From the NCBI GenBank assembly GCA_021443045.1, contig JABUUT010000050.1:8322-15486 (forward strand): a stretch of DNA of 7,165 bases, written 5' to 3'. Position numbers and translations under genes: made by a program. This document shows positions 1 to 6,439 of this stretch, piece after piece (positions within the stretch are counted from its first letter, which is position 1; each line of letters starts with the position of its first letter). The DNA comes from Fibrobacteraceae bacterium (GTDB lineage: Bacteria > Fibrobacterota > Fibrobacteria > Fibrobacterales > Fibrobacteraceae). Under the pieces are notes generated by a model, which worked only from the letters and a program-made list of their open reading frames with translations, ran no database searches and was not told the origin of the DNA.

Positions 1-69
1 GACAAGCACGACTACGGAAGGTTCGAAGTGTGCTCGCTGCAGGAGTATCATAGGCATATCGTGAAGTAA
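1..69 (+). CDS. C-terminal end of an unidentified protein (5' end outside window)
   Basis: The first base opens a frame of 22 codons ending in TAA at 67-69. The tail reads roughly DKHDYGRFEVCSLQEYHR and ends HIVK. I do not recognise the family. It is treated as real because the frame is open from the window edge, the tail is rich in charged and aromatic residues, and a strong intrinsic terminator lies 37 bases after the stop, as expected at the end of a transcription unit. The fragment is short enough that chance cannot be excluded. Confidence 0.55.
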   Translation, partial: DKHDYGRFEVCSLQEYHRHIVK

Positions 70-70
70 T

Positions 71-95
71 GGGCGTTGCCCTTACGGGCCGGCCC
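71..95. other. GC-rich palindromic intergenic block
   Basis: Four alternating blocks GGGC (71-74), GCCC (78-81), GGGC (86-89) and GCCC (92-95) can form mutually exclusive small hairpins: 71-74 with 78-81, or 78-81 with 86-89 around a TTAC loop. Bases 86-95 (GGGCCGGCCC) are a perfect 10-bp palindrome. The block sits between the stop codon of the upstream gene and its terminator. It may be an extragenic repeat element, but no second full copy is visible in the window, so its identity is open. Confidence 0.35.
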
Positions 96-106
96 TCTTG
101 CGCTAT

Positions 107-144
107 AAAAAGACCGAGCTGGAAAAATCCAGTTCGGTCTTTTT
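107..144 (+). terminator. Strong intrinsic (rho-independent) terminator, probably bidirectional
   Basis: Bases 107-123 pair with 128-144 to make a 17-bp stem around an AAAA loop (124-127). The only imperfection is one G-T wobble (G118 with T133). The 3' arm ends in TCTTTTT, and the 5' arm begins AAAAAGA, so the opposite strand also ends in a T tract and could terminate leftward transcription. It closes the transcription unit of the gene ending at 69 and insulates the adaptor gene starting at 361. Confidence 0.92.
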
Positions 145-360
145 GTCGTTCAGCCTCGCGCTCCTTGAAACTGCGCAAGGCAAGCGCCGCGCGAGTCCTC
201 CCCCATGCGGGCTGCGGGGCCTAACGCGAAAGCATTCTTCTCATACACAACAACAATACTTACATAATGAAAAACATTATAGCCAATTACAAACCATACG
301 TTCAACCCATCAAGAGGATTTTTCTATTATTCCAAAACAATTTCCACAGAAACTCTTTTA
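145..360 (+). other. Intergenic leader upstream of the GAF-HlyD gene
   Basis: The left part (about 172-228) is GC-rich with short self-complementary pieces, such as GCGC-aaggcaa-GCGC at 173-187. The right part (about 231-360) is strongly A/T-rich, as expected for a promoter region. A frame that stays open across the region is not convincing: it starts beside the terminator hairpin and has a low-complexity, non-protein-like composition. There is no clear Shine-Dalgarno sequence within 15 bases of the ATG at 361. No tRNA or recognisable riboswitch was seen. Confidence 0.5.
264..280 (+). promoter_or_regulatory. Small dyad in the A/T-rich leader, possible operator or -10 region
   Basis: ATAATG (264-269) and CATTAT (275-280) form a 6-bp inverted repeat around AAAAA, about 80 bases before the adaptor start codon. 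CATAAT (263-268) resembles a -10 hexamer, and a poor -35 candidate TTCTCA lies 19 bases upstream at 238-243. The dyad could be an operator overlapping the promoter, but it is short and A/T-rich sequence gives such dyads by chance. Confidence 0.2.
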
Positions 361-1803
361 ATGACTACAGAAAAACCTCAATTTGACCCAAACGCCGTTA
401 TCAAGGCTTTGCAGAACGCGTTGCAAACAACGAGTTCCAAGATTGGGCAGATGAGCGAGATGCTGGATGTCGTGAGGATTGTGGGAGAAGCAAAAACTTT
501 CAAGACGGCTAGTCTCGCGCTTACTGGCGAAATTGCAGATCGGCACCATGCAGAACGAGTGAGCCTTGGCATGGTCAAGCACGACTACGTTGTACTTGCC
601 GCAATAAGCCATACGGATCATTTTGAAAAAAAGATGCAGGTGGTCCGAGACCTTGAAAATGCCATGGAAGAGGCATACGAACAAGATGCAAACATCGCCT
701 ATCCAGCGCAGGCTGAAGATTCTTCCATAGTAACCCATGTTCACGAATATTACAGCAAGACCCATGGTGCGGGTAATTTGCTTTCTGTGCCTGTGCGTCG
801 GGGTGACGATACCATTGCGATTCTTACATGTGAAAGAACGTCCAAACCTTTCGGAAATGACGAATCAACGCAAATATATCTTACAGCCTCGCTTGTAAGT
901 GCAAGACTAGAAGAGCTTCACAAGAAAAGCGGATGGTTTGGCAAAAGGCTCGTTCATGCAATAAGGAGCGCGTTTGCAAAGTTGCTTGGACACGAACATA
1001 CGTGGGCAAAACTTATCGGCATTCTTTTATTAGGATTCATTTTGTTCGCTACGCTCATCCCGATAGAATACAGGGTCAGTTCTCCGGCCATGCTAAAGAC
1101 AGACCACATCACCTACATAAGCGCTCCGTTTGATGGATTCATAAAGAGCGTAAACGTAAAGCCAGGCGACATCGTCTATAAGGGCGATGAACTACTGAGG
1201 CTCGATCAGAAGGATTTAAAATTGGAAGAGGCTGACCTGCTTGCCCAGGAGCAGGATAACAAAAGGGAAATCCAGAAAGCGCAGGCGAACAAGCAACTTG
1301 CTGATTTGCGCATTCAACAGGCAAAGCTCGCTCAGACTCAAGCCAGGCTCAAGACCGTACGCTACAAGTTAAAACGTTCTGTAATCCGTTGCGAATCGGA
1401 CAGCGCCGTTATCATTGAAGGAGACCTGCAAAAAAGGATTGGCGCCCACGTAAATCAGGGTAGTGAACTTTTCCAGATGGCTTCAATTAAGGATATATAC
1501 ATGGAAGCCGATGTAAGTGAACTGGAAGTAAACAATGTTCAAATTGGCGGAGAAGGCCTGATGGGAATCAAGAGCCACCCGAATTACGTGTATAGATTTA
1601 GGACAACCCTCATGAGTCCGACAGCAACAGTAAAGGATCAGGAAAATACCTTTGCCGTACGTGGCGAGTTTGTTCGATATACACCGGAGTGGTTTCGTCC
1701 CGGCATGACTGGCATCGCGAAGATTTTCGCCGGAAAGCGAACTCTCTGGTGGATTCTTTCGCATCAGGCAATCGACTACCTGCGTCTAAAACTCTGGTGG
1801 TAA
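361..1803 (+). CDS. GAF-domain HlyD-family periplasmic adaptor (secretion protein)
   Basis: This 480-residue single-pass inner-membrane adaptor probably belongs to the same export machine as the minus-strand M50 and SecA-like genes. Residues about 25-185 look like a cytoplasmic GAF-like domain, with the strand pair LLSVPVRRGDDTIAILTCER (140-159) typical of that fold. A membrane helix spans about 216-234. The periplasmic part begins with a lipoyl half-motif (252-282, SAPFDGFIKSVNVKPGD), continues with an Ala/Gln/Lys-rich coiled coil (283-340), the second lipoyl half (341-375, ending GAHVNQGSELFQMA) and a beta-barrel region to about 455 with the family-like FRPGMTGIAKI. The Trp-rich tail (TLWWILSHQAIDYLRLKLWW) also resembles relatives. 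HlyD proteins link inner-membrane exporters to outer-membrane channels; an N-terminal GAF is unusual and suggests ligand or state sensing (inference). The ATG at 361 is the first reasonable start, with no clear ribosome-binding site. No ABC ATPase is adjacent. Confidence 0.9.
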   Translation: MTTEKPQFDPNAVIKALQNALQTTSSKIGQMSEMLDVVRIVGEAKTFKTASLALTGEIADRHHAERVSLGMVKHDYVVLAAISHTDHFEKKMQVVRDLENAMEEAYEQDANIAYPAQAEDSSIVTHVHEYYSKTHGAGNLLSVPVRRGDDTIAILTCERTSKPFGNDESTQIYLTASLVSARLEELHKKSGWFGKRLVHAIRSAFAKLLGHEHTWAKLIGILLLGFILFATLIPIEYRVSSPAMLKTDHITYISAPFDGFIKSVNVKPGDIVYKGDELLRLDQKDLKLEEADLLAQEQDNKREIQKAQANKQLADLRIQQAKLAQTQARLKTVRYKLKRSVIRCESDSAVIIEGDLQKRIGAHVNQGSELFQMASIKDIYMEADVSELEVNNVQIGGEGLMGIKSHPNYVYRFRTTLMSPTATVKDQENTFAVRGEFVRYTPEWFRPGMTGIAKIFAGKRTLWWILSHQAIDYLRLKLWW

Positions 1804-1812
1804 AAACTTACA

Positions 1813-2997
1813 TTAACCAACGTCGTTTCCGCTGAATCCCAGGGAATCTTCCAGCCAGGTGTCCGTTCGTTGCACCGCCAACCTGTTCTGGTAATCCTTG
1901 TGTCCGGCACGGTACTGAGCCCAACGAACAGCCAAGGCAGAAAACAACCCCAGGCGGCTAAAGATTGCGGATTTGGTTCCCGGCAAATTTCTGCGTAGCA
2001 CGTCATCTTCAAAACTTGCATAGTGACTCGCGCTTCCCGGGTCCCCTTGTCTTGCTGCGCGACCGAATAGCTGGCGGTCTATCCGTGACGACGGATTGCA
2101 CTCGGTTGCAATCACATGGAGACCGCCCAATTTCTTTACCTGTGCAGGAATCTTGATGTCTGTTCCTCGGCCAGCCATGTTTGTAGCCACCGTTATCGCA
2201 CCCATTTGACCAGCATCGGCAATAATTGCAGCTTCATCATGGCTGCGAACCGCATTGATAATGCAGCATTTGAGACCCTTTGCAGCAATCATTTCTGCAA
2301 GGATTTCACTTTCGTCAATGTCCTTGGTTCCAATCAGAATCGGCCGTCCACACTTGTGGATTTTTAAAACCTCCGAAACAATGGCTGCTCGTTTGGCACT
2401 TTTCTTTGAATATGTGCGGATGCGGGAAATTTTACGTTTGCAGGGGCGATGGTTTGGAACGCACAACACAGGCGCTCCGTAAATCGTCCAGAATTCACCA
2501 AGGGCCTCCTTGCCAGTACCGGTCATGCCGGAAAAATTCCTGTACAACCTGAAGAATCTCTGAAAGCTCATTCGAGCCTCCGTTTCCTTAAGACCGGAAA
2601 GTTCCAGACCTTCCTTGAGTTCTATCATCTGGTGGAGGCCCCCGTTCCAGGAACGCATTGGCATTTTTCGCCCAGTAGATTCATCGACAATCACAATCTT
2701 GCCGTTTTCTACAACATACTGTCGTCCTGCAAAGAAAAGATACCGGGCTGTAAGAGCCTGCCGAACAAGGTCCTTCAAGAAAGCGGCCTTTGAAAAGCCC
2801 TGCATCGAGGAGTCTTCCTGCATGTCTTCAAAGTCCCTTAAAAAATGGATTGCCCGAAGTTTTCCATCCACAAGGAAATCTTCACCTTCCCTCATTTTCT
2901 TTGAAAGTTCGAAAGCGATTTTGCAACTTTCGTTAAAACCTTCGTTCTTGTTTTCACGGGATATGATGAGTGGGGTCACGGCCTCGTCAATCAGCAC
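1813..2997 (-). CDS. SecA-like translocation ATPase, C-terminal part (downstream of an in-frame amber codon)
   Basis: This is the second part of a SecA-like motor. The listed start is merely the first GTG after the amber codon. Homology begins earlier, directly after 3058, with VVQRGL and VIVDEADN encoded upstream of this GTG, so it is probably not a natural start. Counting from that GTG, visible motifs are LIDEAVTPLIIS (2-13), VDESTGRKM and GGLHQMIELKEG (104-130, like SecA's TGR/GLHQ segment), MTGTG (158-162), PILIGTKDIDESE (219-231), ITVATNMAGRGTDI (268-281) and QLFGRAARQGDPGSAS (309-324) with the two arginine-finger positions R313 and R316. Only about 60 residues follow this last motif, so the helical scaffold/wing and zinc-binding tail of housekeeping SecA are largely missing. 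The gene ends TAA, 9 bp from the convergent adaptor gene. A reinitiated product would lack Walker A and the DEAD residues and could not hydrolyse ATP alone. Confidence 0.85.
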   Translation of the reverse strand: MLIDEAVTPLIISRENKNEGFNESCKIAFELSKKMREGEDFLVDGKLRAIHFLRDFEDMQEDSSMQGFSKAAFLKDLVRQALTARYLFFAGRQYVVENGKIVIVDESTGRKMPMRSWNGGLHQMIELKEGLELSGLKETEARMSFQRFFRLYRNFSGMTGTGKEALGEFWTIYGAPVLCVPNHRPCKRKISRIRTYSKKSAKRAAIVSEVLKIHKCGRPILIGTKDIDESEILAEMIAAKGLKCCIINAVRSHDEAAIIADAGQMGAITVATNMAGRGTDIKIPAQVKKLGGLHVIATECNPSSRIDRQLFGRAARQGDPGSASHYASFEDDVLRRNLPGTKSAIFSRLGLFSALAVRWAQYRAGHKDYQNRLAVQRTDTWLEDSLGFSGNDVG

Positions 2998-3057
2998 ATT
3001 GTCCGCCTCATCTACGATGACAGTACAAAGTCCACGTTGTACGACGCCCTTTCCAAA

Positions 3058-3060
3058 CTA
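3058..3060 (-). other. In-frame amber (TAG) codon inside the SecA-like reading frame
   Basis: On the minus strand the frame reads FSLQGG, TAG, then FGKGVVQRGLCTVIVDEADN and on into LIDEAVTPLIIS without any change of phase. SecA proteins have the same order (VQRGL, VDE.DS.LIDEARTPLIIS), so coding homology is continuous over the stop. If the codon were sense, the whole frame (3759-1813) would encode 648 residues. All other complete stops in the window are TAA or TGA. A change from CAG, TGG or TAC/TAT would each need a single base. Readthrough cannot be judged from the sequence. Confidence 0.9.
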
Positions 3061-3759
3061 ACCGCCCTGCAAGCTGAATCTATCAAGAAGACGCTTCGAA
3101 AAGTTTTGCATCTTGCCCATGGCTATACGATCCCGTAGAAAATCGGCAAGAACTTCCTTCGCCGTGGAATAGGTAACCGAAGCAGAATATCCGTTCTTTC
3201 TTTCGTCAGGCTTCATTACCGAGGTGACTGCACCCACGGTAATTCCGCAAAAATCGTACAGCGGCTTCATGATTTGGGCGTCACGACCAGCCAAATAGTC
3301 ATTGGCGGTAATCACATGGCAAGGTTGCCCTGAAAGCCCACGGATTGCGGCACACATGGCAGCAGTGATTGTCTTGCCTTCGCCGGTGGACATTTCCGCT
3401 ATATAGCCATGGTAAAGGCACAAGGCTCCCGCAATCTGTTCAACATAAGGCCTGTAGCCCATGGTGCGAACGACGGCTTCTTGCATCAAGGCGAAGGCTT
3501 CACGTAACACGGAATCAGTGACAGGACGCTTGAAGAGTTCCGACAGAAGGACAATCCGTTCTTTCAGTTCAGAATCATTTTTTGTTGAAAAATTTTTGCT
3601 TTGTTCATCGACCTTGCGCGCTGTTTTCAGCATTTTCCGAATGATAGAAGAACGGCTTTTAAAACGACCTTTAAGCCTAAACACAAAGGCATCTATACCC
3701 ACGGGGATTTTTTCCACGTGCTTTAACGAAGTGAGCCTGTAATCGTGCGTCAAGTCCAT
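3058..3759 (-). CDS. SecA-like translocation ATPase, N-terminal part (stops at amber codon)
   Basis: These 233 residues make up the first part of the nucleotide-binding domain of a SecA-like motor, a cytosolic ATPase expected to push substrates into or across the inner membrane. Motifs in order: a SecA-like helical start with NDSELKERI (61-69), the Q-motif-like RPYVEQ (103-108), Walker A STGEGKT (124-130, compare SecA MKTGEGKT), motif Ia ITANDYLAGRDA (150-161), and TYSTAKEVLADFLRDRI (196-212, compare SecA TYGTNNEFGFDYLRD). The frame halts just before the DEAD motif, which is encoded downstream. The ATG shares one base with the TAA of the upstream M50 gene (TAATG) and has no evident Shine-Dalgarno, so it is probably translationally coupled. 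It is not the housekeeping SecA: the full frame is only 648 codons against roughly 800-900 for typical SecA. Whether a functional protein is made depends on the amber codon. Confidence 0.88.
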   Translation of the reverse strand: MDLTHDYRLTSLKHVEKIPVGIDAFVFRLKGRFKSRSSIIRKMLKTARKVDEQSKNFSTKNDSELKERIVLLSELFKRPVTDSVLREAFALMQEAVVRTMGYRPYVEQIAGALCLYHGYIAEMSTGEGKTITAAMCAAIRGLSGQPCHVITANDYLAGRDAQIMKPLYDFCGITVGAVTSVMKPDERKNGYSASVTYSTAKEVLADFLRDRIAMGKMQNFSKRLLDRFSLQGG

Positions 3760-5918
3760 TACATTCTATAGTATTTTTGCAAAGCCTGGCGAATCTTGCG
3801 AATGCCCTGCGTGGCTAGCGGTGTGTAGCCCAGCAGCAAGTGTATTTTACCAGTCCGGCCATGCAGTCCACGAACACCAACGGAATCTGGCAGTTCTGCC
3901 CGCAGTAAATAAACAGGCTCCGCAGTCTGTTCCGACGTTCCATCGCTCCTTGTTTCGACATCGCCGCCACCGAACCACCCAAGAGCATTGGAAGGCAGCC
4001 GATCCTGGGCGCTGGGGATTGCCTTTGCAGAAACGACCTGCAATTCCTTGAACACATCGCCATGCAGGCGGACCGAAATGTGGATGGGCCGCTGTTCAAA
4101 CAACCTAGCTCCTTCTTCCTGGTTTACCACAGCCAAAAAGTCAAAGGAAGTTGTGTCAAGTAAAATCCCAACGGAATCACCCTTTCCAACCCAACGCCCT
4201 ACATAGTCTTCGATTCCGGGAGCACTCCACACACCGTCTATGCCCGCAATCAAGGCAAGTTCACGCTTGCTCTTTTCAAGTTCGGCCAACTCCTGCCTTA
4301 AAACGGCGATCCTCTTTTTCAAGGGTGACATATTCTCCGGGGCTTCACTTAGCGCCCGATTGTACATTTGTTTCGCTTCTTGAATTTCGGCTCGTTTTCC
4401 ATCAATTGTATATTGCAATTCACTATTGCGAAGCAACAGTAGGGTATCACCCTTTTTAACAGAACTGTTGCTGTTCTTGTAAACCCTGCTGACAAAGCCG
4501 CCCTCGGTGGCAATTGTATTTTCATAGCGACGGGCCTCCAATACTCCAGGGGCGGTAAACGTGTCGGGAACAGGCAGGCCAAACAGAATTCCTAGCAACA
4601 CCGAGAAGAATAAGATTGTTACAAAGACAGCCCTGTTTCGGACTCTTGAAAGGGCTGGCCCCCAAAAGACATACCTGATAAACTTGCCCACAGGAATGAC
4701 CACCATGGTCAGGCACAGAAGAATTCCCATGATAAAGGAAAGAATCAAGTAATGGGCTGAAATGGCGACGATAAAACCTGCAAACAGGAAGAACCTGTAA
4801 ATTGCGCTTGCGATTCCATAGAATGTATAAATCAGTTTTTCGCTTACGGAAAAGGCAACTGGTTCTGCATCACGCTTTCTAAAGACATAACGCTCCAGAA
4901 GATACTGCAAATGCCTTGCGGAATGCTGTTGCAGATTCGGCATATCCAGCAAGTCCGTCAGAATGTAGTAGCCATCAAAGCGCATGAGCGGGTTTACGTT
5001 GAACAGGACTGTAGAAACCGAGCAGATGATAAAGACATTGTAGCACAGAGCCCTTGCCGTACCTCCGCCAAGATTTGCCCAAAGAATCAGAGCCACCGAA
5101 GCTATAAAGAATTCAAATAGCATTCCTGCAGCACCAACAAAGGCTCTATGCCTCTTTTTGCGAAAAGACCAGCTTGCCGTGGCATCCACATAGGGCAAGG
5201 GGGCAAGCAGCATGAACATTACCCCAAGCGTATGAACCTCGCCTCCATACCGCTTGACAATGCTTGCATGGCCAAATTCATGGAACAGCTTTACAAAAAC
5301 GGTGCAGACATACACCCAGCCGATATTGGATGGAGACAGGAAGCCAGCACTTTGATCCTTGAGTGCATCGAAGTTTTCAATCCCATACTTAACGGCAACA
5401 AAGACTGTCGCGAGCCAAACAAGAAACATGGGCTTGCTGATTAAGATGCGTATAAGCCAACGAAGCCGATTCAGAAGCGGATCAGGATCAAAAACGGGTA
5501 TGCGAAGGAAAAAGATGTTTAGCAGGGTGGACTTGACTTTTTTGCGACTTCGTTTCTTGTCTCGCTCAAAAAGTTTCGTTCCATCTTCGACTCCGTCATA
5601 GAGCAGCATGTTCGCCTGGTAAAGCTGGGCTAGCATTTCAATGACTTCGCCCTGTCCGGGAATATCTCCTTCACCACTTTCAAGCATGGCGTTCCAAATT
5701 TCGCCGACAGTCCTTTTCGAAGAAAGACGCGACACAAAGGAGTAAGCCCCCTGCGGCAAGCGGAAATACTGGTTCGTAAACGGCTCGTAAAGCACATACC
5801 AGAGAATGCCTCGGTACATTTGTCGATGTACACGAACGCTGGACCGCAGAGCGATCCTGCTCCCGGCCAGGCGATACCACGACTCATGAAAGATTTTACG
5901 CTGACGATCTTGGATCAC
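3759..5918 (-). CDS. PqqD-like / M50 site-2-protease-like / HlyD-lipoyl fusion membrane protein
   Basis: This 719-residue polytopic membrane protein is probably the core of the export machine. Residues about 13-107 (WYRLAG, VRVHRQMYRGILWYVL, NQYFRLPQGAY) resemble the PqqD-like peptide-binding domain that precedes M50 domains in this family. Hydrophobic segments lie near 154-180, 199-212, 228-244, 258-282, 290-306, 362-386, 388-408 and 428-447. The M50 zinc motif HEFGH (213-217) and the distal motif NPLMRFDGYY (309-318, likely third ligand D314) are both intact. A HlyD-like periplasmic arm follows: lipoyl half 454-500, coiled coil about 505-556, second lipoyl half about 559-590, then a barrel. 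The GTG start overlaps the TGA of the upstream gene (GTGA). An in-frame TGA two codons upstream and a family-like N-terminus support that start. Such proteins may act as transporters rather than proteases; that choice is inference. Confidence 0.92.
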   Translation of the reverse strand: MIQDRQRKIFHESWYRLAGSRIALRSSVRVHRQMYRGILWYVLYEPFTNQYFRLPQGAYSFVSRLSSKRTVGEIWNAMLESGEGDIPGQGEVIEMLAQLYQANMLLYDGVEDGTKLFERDKKRSRKKVKSTLLNIFFLRIPVFDPDPLLNRLRWLIRILISKPMFLVWLATVFVAVKYGIENFDALKDQSAGFLSPSNIGWVYVCTVFVKLFHEFGHASIVKRYGGEVHTLGVMFMLLAPLPYVDATASWSFRKKRHRAFVGAAGMLFEFFIASVALILWANLGGGTARALCYNVFIICSVSTVLFNVNPLMRFDGYYILTDLLDMPNLQQHSARHLQYLLERYVFRKRDAEPVAFSVSEKLIYTFYGIASAIYRFFLFAGFIVAISAHYLILSFIMGILLCLTMVVIPVGKFIRYVFWGPALSRVRNRAVFVTILFFSVLLGILFGLPVPDTFTAPGVLEARRYENTIATEGGFVSRVYKNSNSSVKKGDTLLLLRNSELQYTIDGKRAEIQEAKQMYNRALSEAPENMSPLKKRIAVLRQELAELEKSKRELALIAGIDGVWSAPGIEDYVGRWVGKGDSVGILLDTTSFDFLAVVNQEEGARLFEQRPIHISVRLHGDVFKELQVVSAKAIPSAQDRLPSNALGWFGGGDVETRSDGTSEQTAEPVYLLRAELPDSVGVRGLHGRTGKIHLLLGYTPLATQGIRKIRQALQKYYRM

Positions 5919-6439
5919 GAATCAACGTTTCCATCTGAAATCAAACCCATATCACGGGCTTTAACTTCATTTATCACTTTAATCCAATCCGTTCTCTTTG
6001 GACTCCAAATCTTGCGTAATTTTCGAAGCGGAATATAGGCACTAAACTTATCCTGTAATTTGCCAAGGTCTTCCTTGGCAGCACCCTTAACAACCACATA
6101 GAGGCAGATTGAAATCTTATCCCACACTCGATTTTTCAACGAATCAAGCTGCGGATCGGATTCTGAAAGATTTTTCATGCTATCGCTAGCCACAAGATGT
6201 AGGGAATCGGATAATTTTTCCACTATCGATGGCAAGTATTTCTCATTGAGGTCCTTGCTATTCTGAGGCGAAGAACTTTTTGCTTCCAGGAAAATCGCCT
6301 TATCCCCCTGAAACAGTAAAAATTCAACACACCTGCTTAAAGGGCACTTGCTCTGAATGAACTTTTCTACAGCAAATACCTGAGAAGACTCGAACGGGCC
6401 AAAAAGCATCCCTGATTCATCAAAAGTCAACTTACTCAC
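5915..6439 (-). CDS. Unrecognised 174-residue protein with possible PD-(D/E)xK nuclease motif
   Basis: I do not recognise a named family. The strongest local feature is CVEFLLFQGDKAIFLEAKSS (37-56), two predicted beta strands joined by a GDK turn and ending in ExK (E52, K54), with an acidic residue (E39) where the first strand of a PD-(D/E)xK core would carry its acid. The middle (about 64-105) looks helical, followed by a strand (ISICLYVVVKG, 109-119) and a basic stretch near 139-150 (RKLRKIWSPKR) that could bind nucleic acid. No signal peptide or membrane segment is seen, so it is likely cytosolic. The GTG start overlaps the ATPase stop (GTGA) with a purine-rich GAAGAAGAGA about 7 bases upstream. 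It also overlaps the M50 gene by 4 nt. Pairing with an AAA ATPase suggests a nuclease-type effector, but the protein could instead be an accessory subunit of the ATPase. Confidence 0.75.
   Translation of the reverse strand: MSKLTFDESGMLFGPFESSQVFAVEKFIQSKCPLSRCVEFLLFQGDKAIFLEAKSSSPQNSKDLNEKYLPSIVEKLSDSLHLVASDSMKNLSESDPQLDSLKNRVWDKISICLYVVVKGAAKEDLGKLQDKFSAYIPLRKLRKIWSPKRTDWIKVINEVKARDMGLISDGNVDS

Noticed and set aside
98..361. 87-codon + strand open frame across the intergenic region
   Set aside because: It starts beside the terminator hairpin, has no recognisable motif or ribosome-binding site, and its Ser/Gln/His-rich composition looks like translated A/T-rich leader DNA.
267..386. Short + strand ORF of 39 codons starting ATG AAA AAC, overlapping the adaptor start
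   Set aside because: It could be a leader peptide, but there is no ribosome-binding site, no attenuator-like hairpin after it and no known leader composition.
358..765. 135-codon minus-strand frame inside the adaptor gene
   Set aside because: It lies wholly opposite a well-supported GAF-HlyD coding region and shows no family motifs.
3058..3060. Pyrrolysine or general stop-codon reassignment at the amber codon
   Set aside because: No pyl genes or other in-frame TAG codons within clear genes are seen in the window, so nothing beyond this one site supports a changed code.
3759..5918. Ordinary RseP/S2P regulatory protease
   Set aside because: The PqqD-like N-terminus and long lipoyl/coiled-coil C-terminus, with no PDZ domain, place it in the transport-associated M50 group instead.
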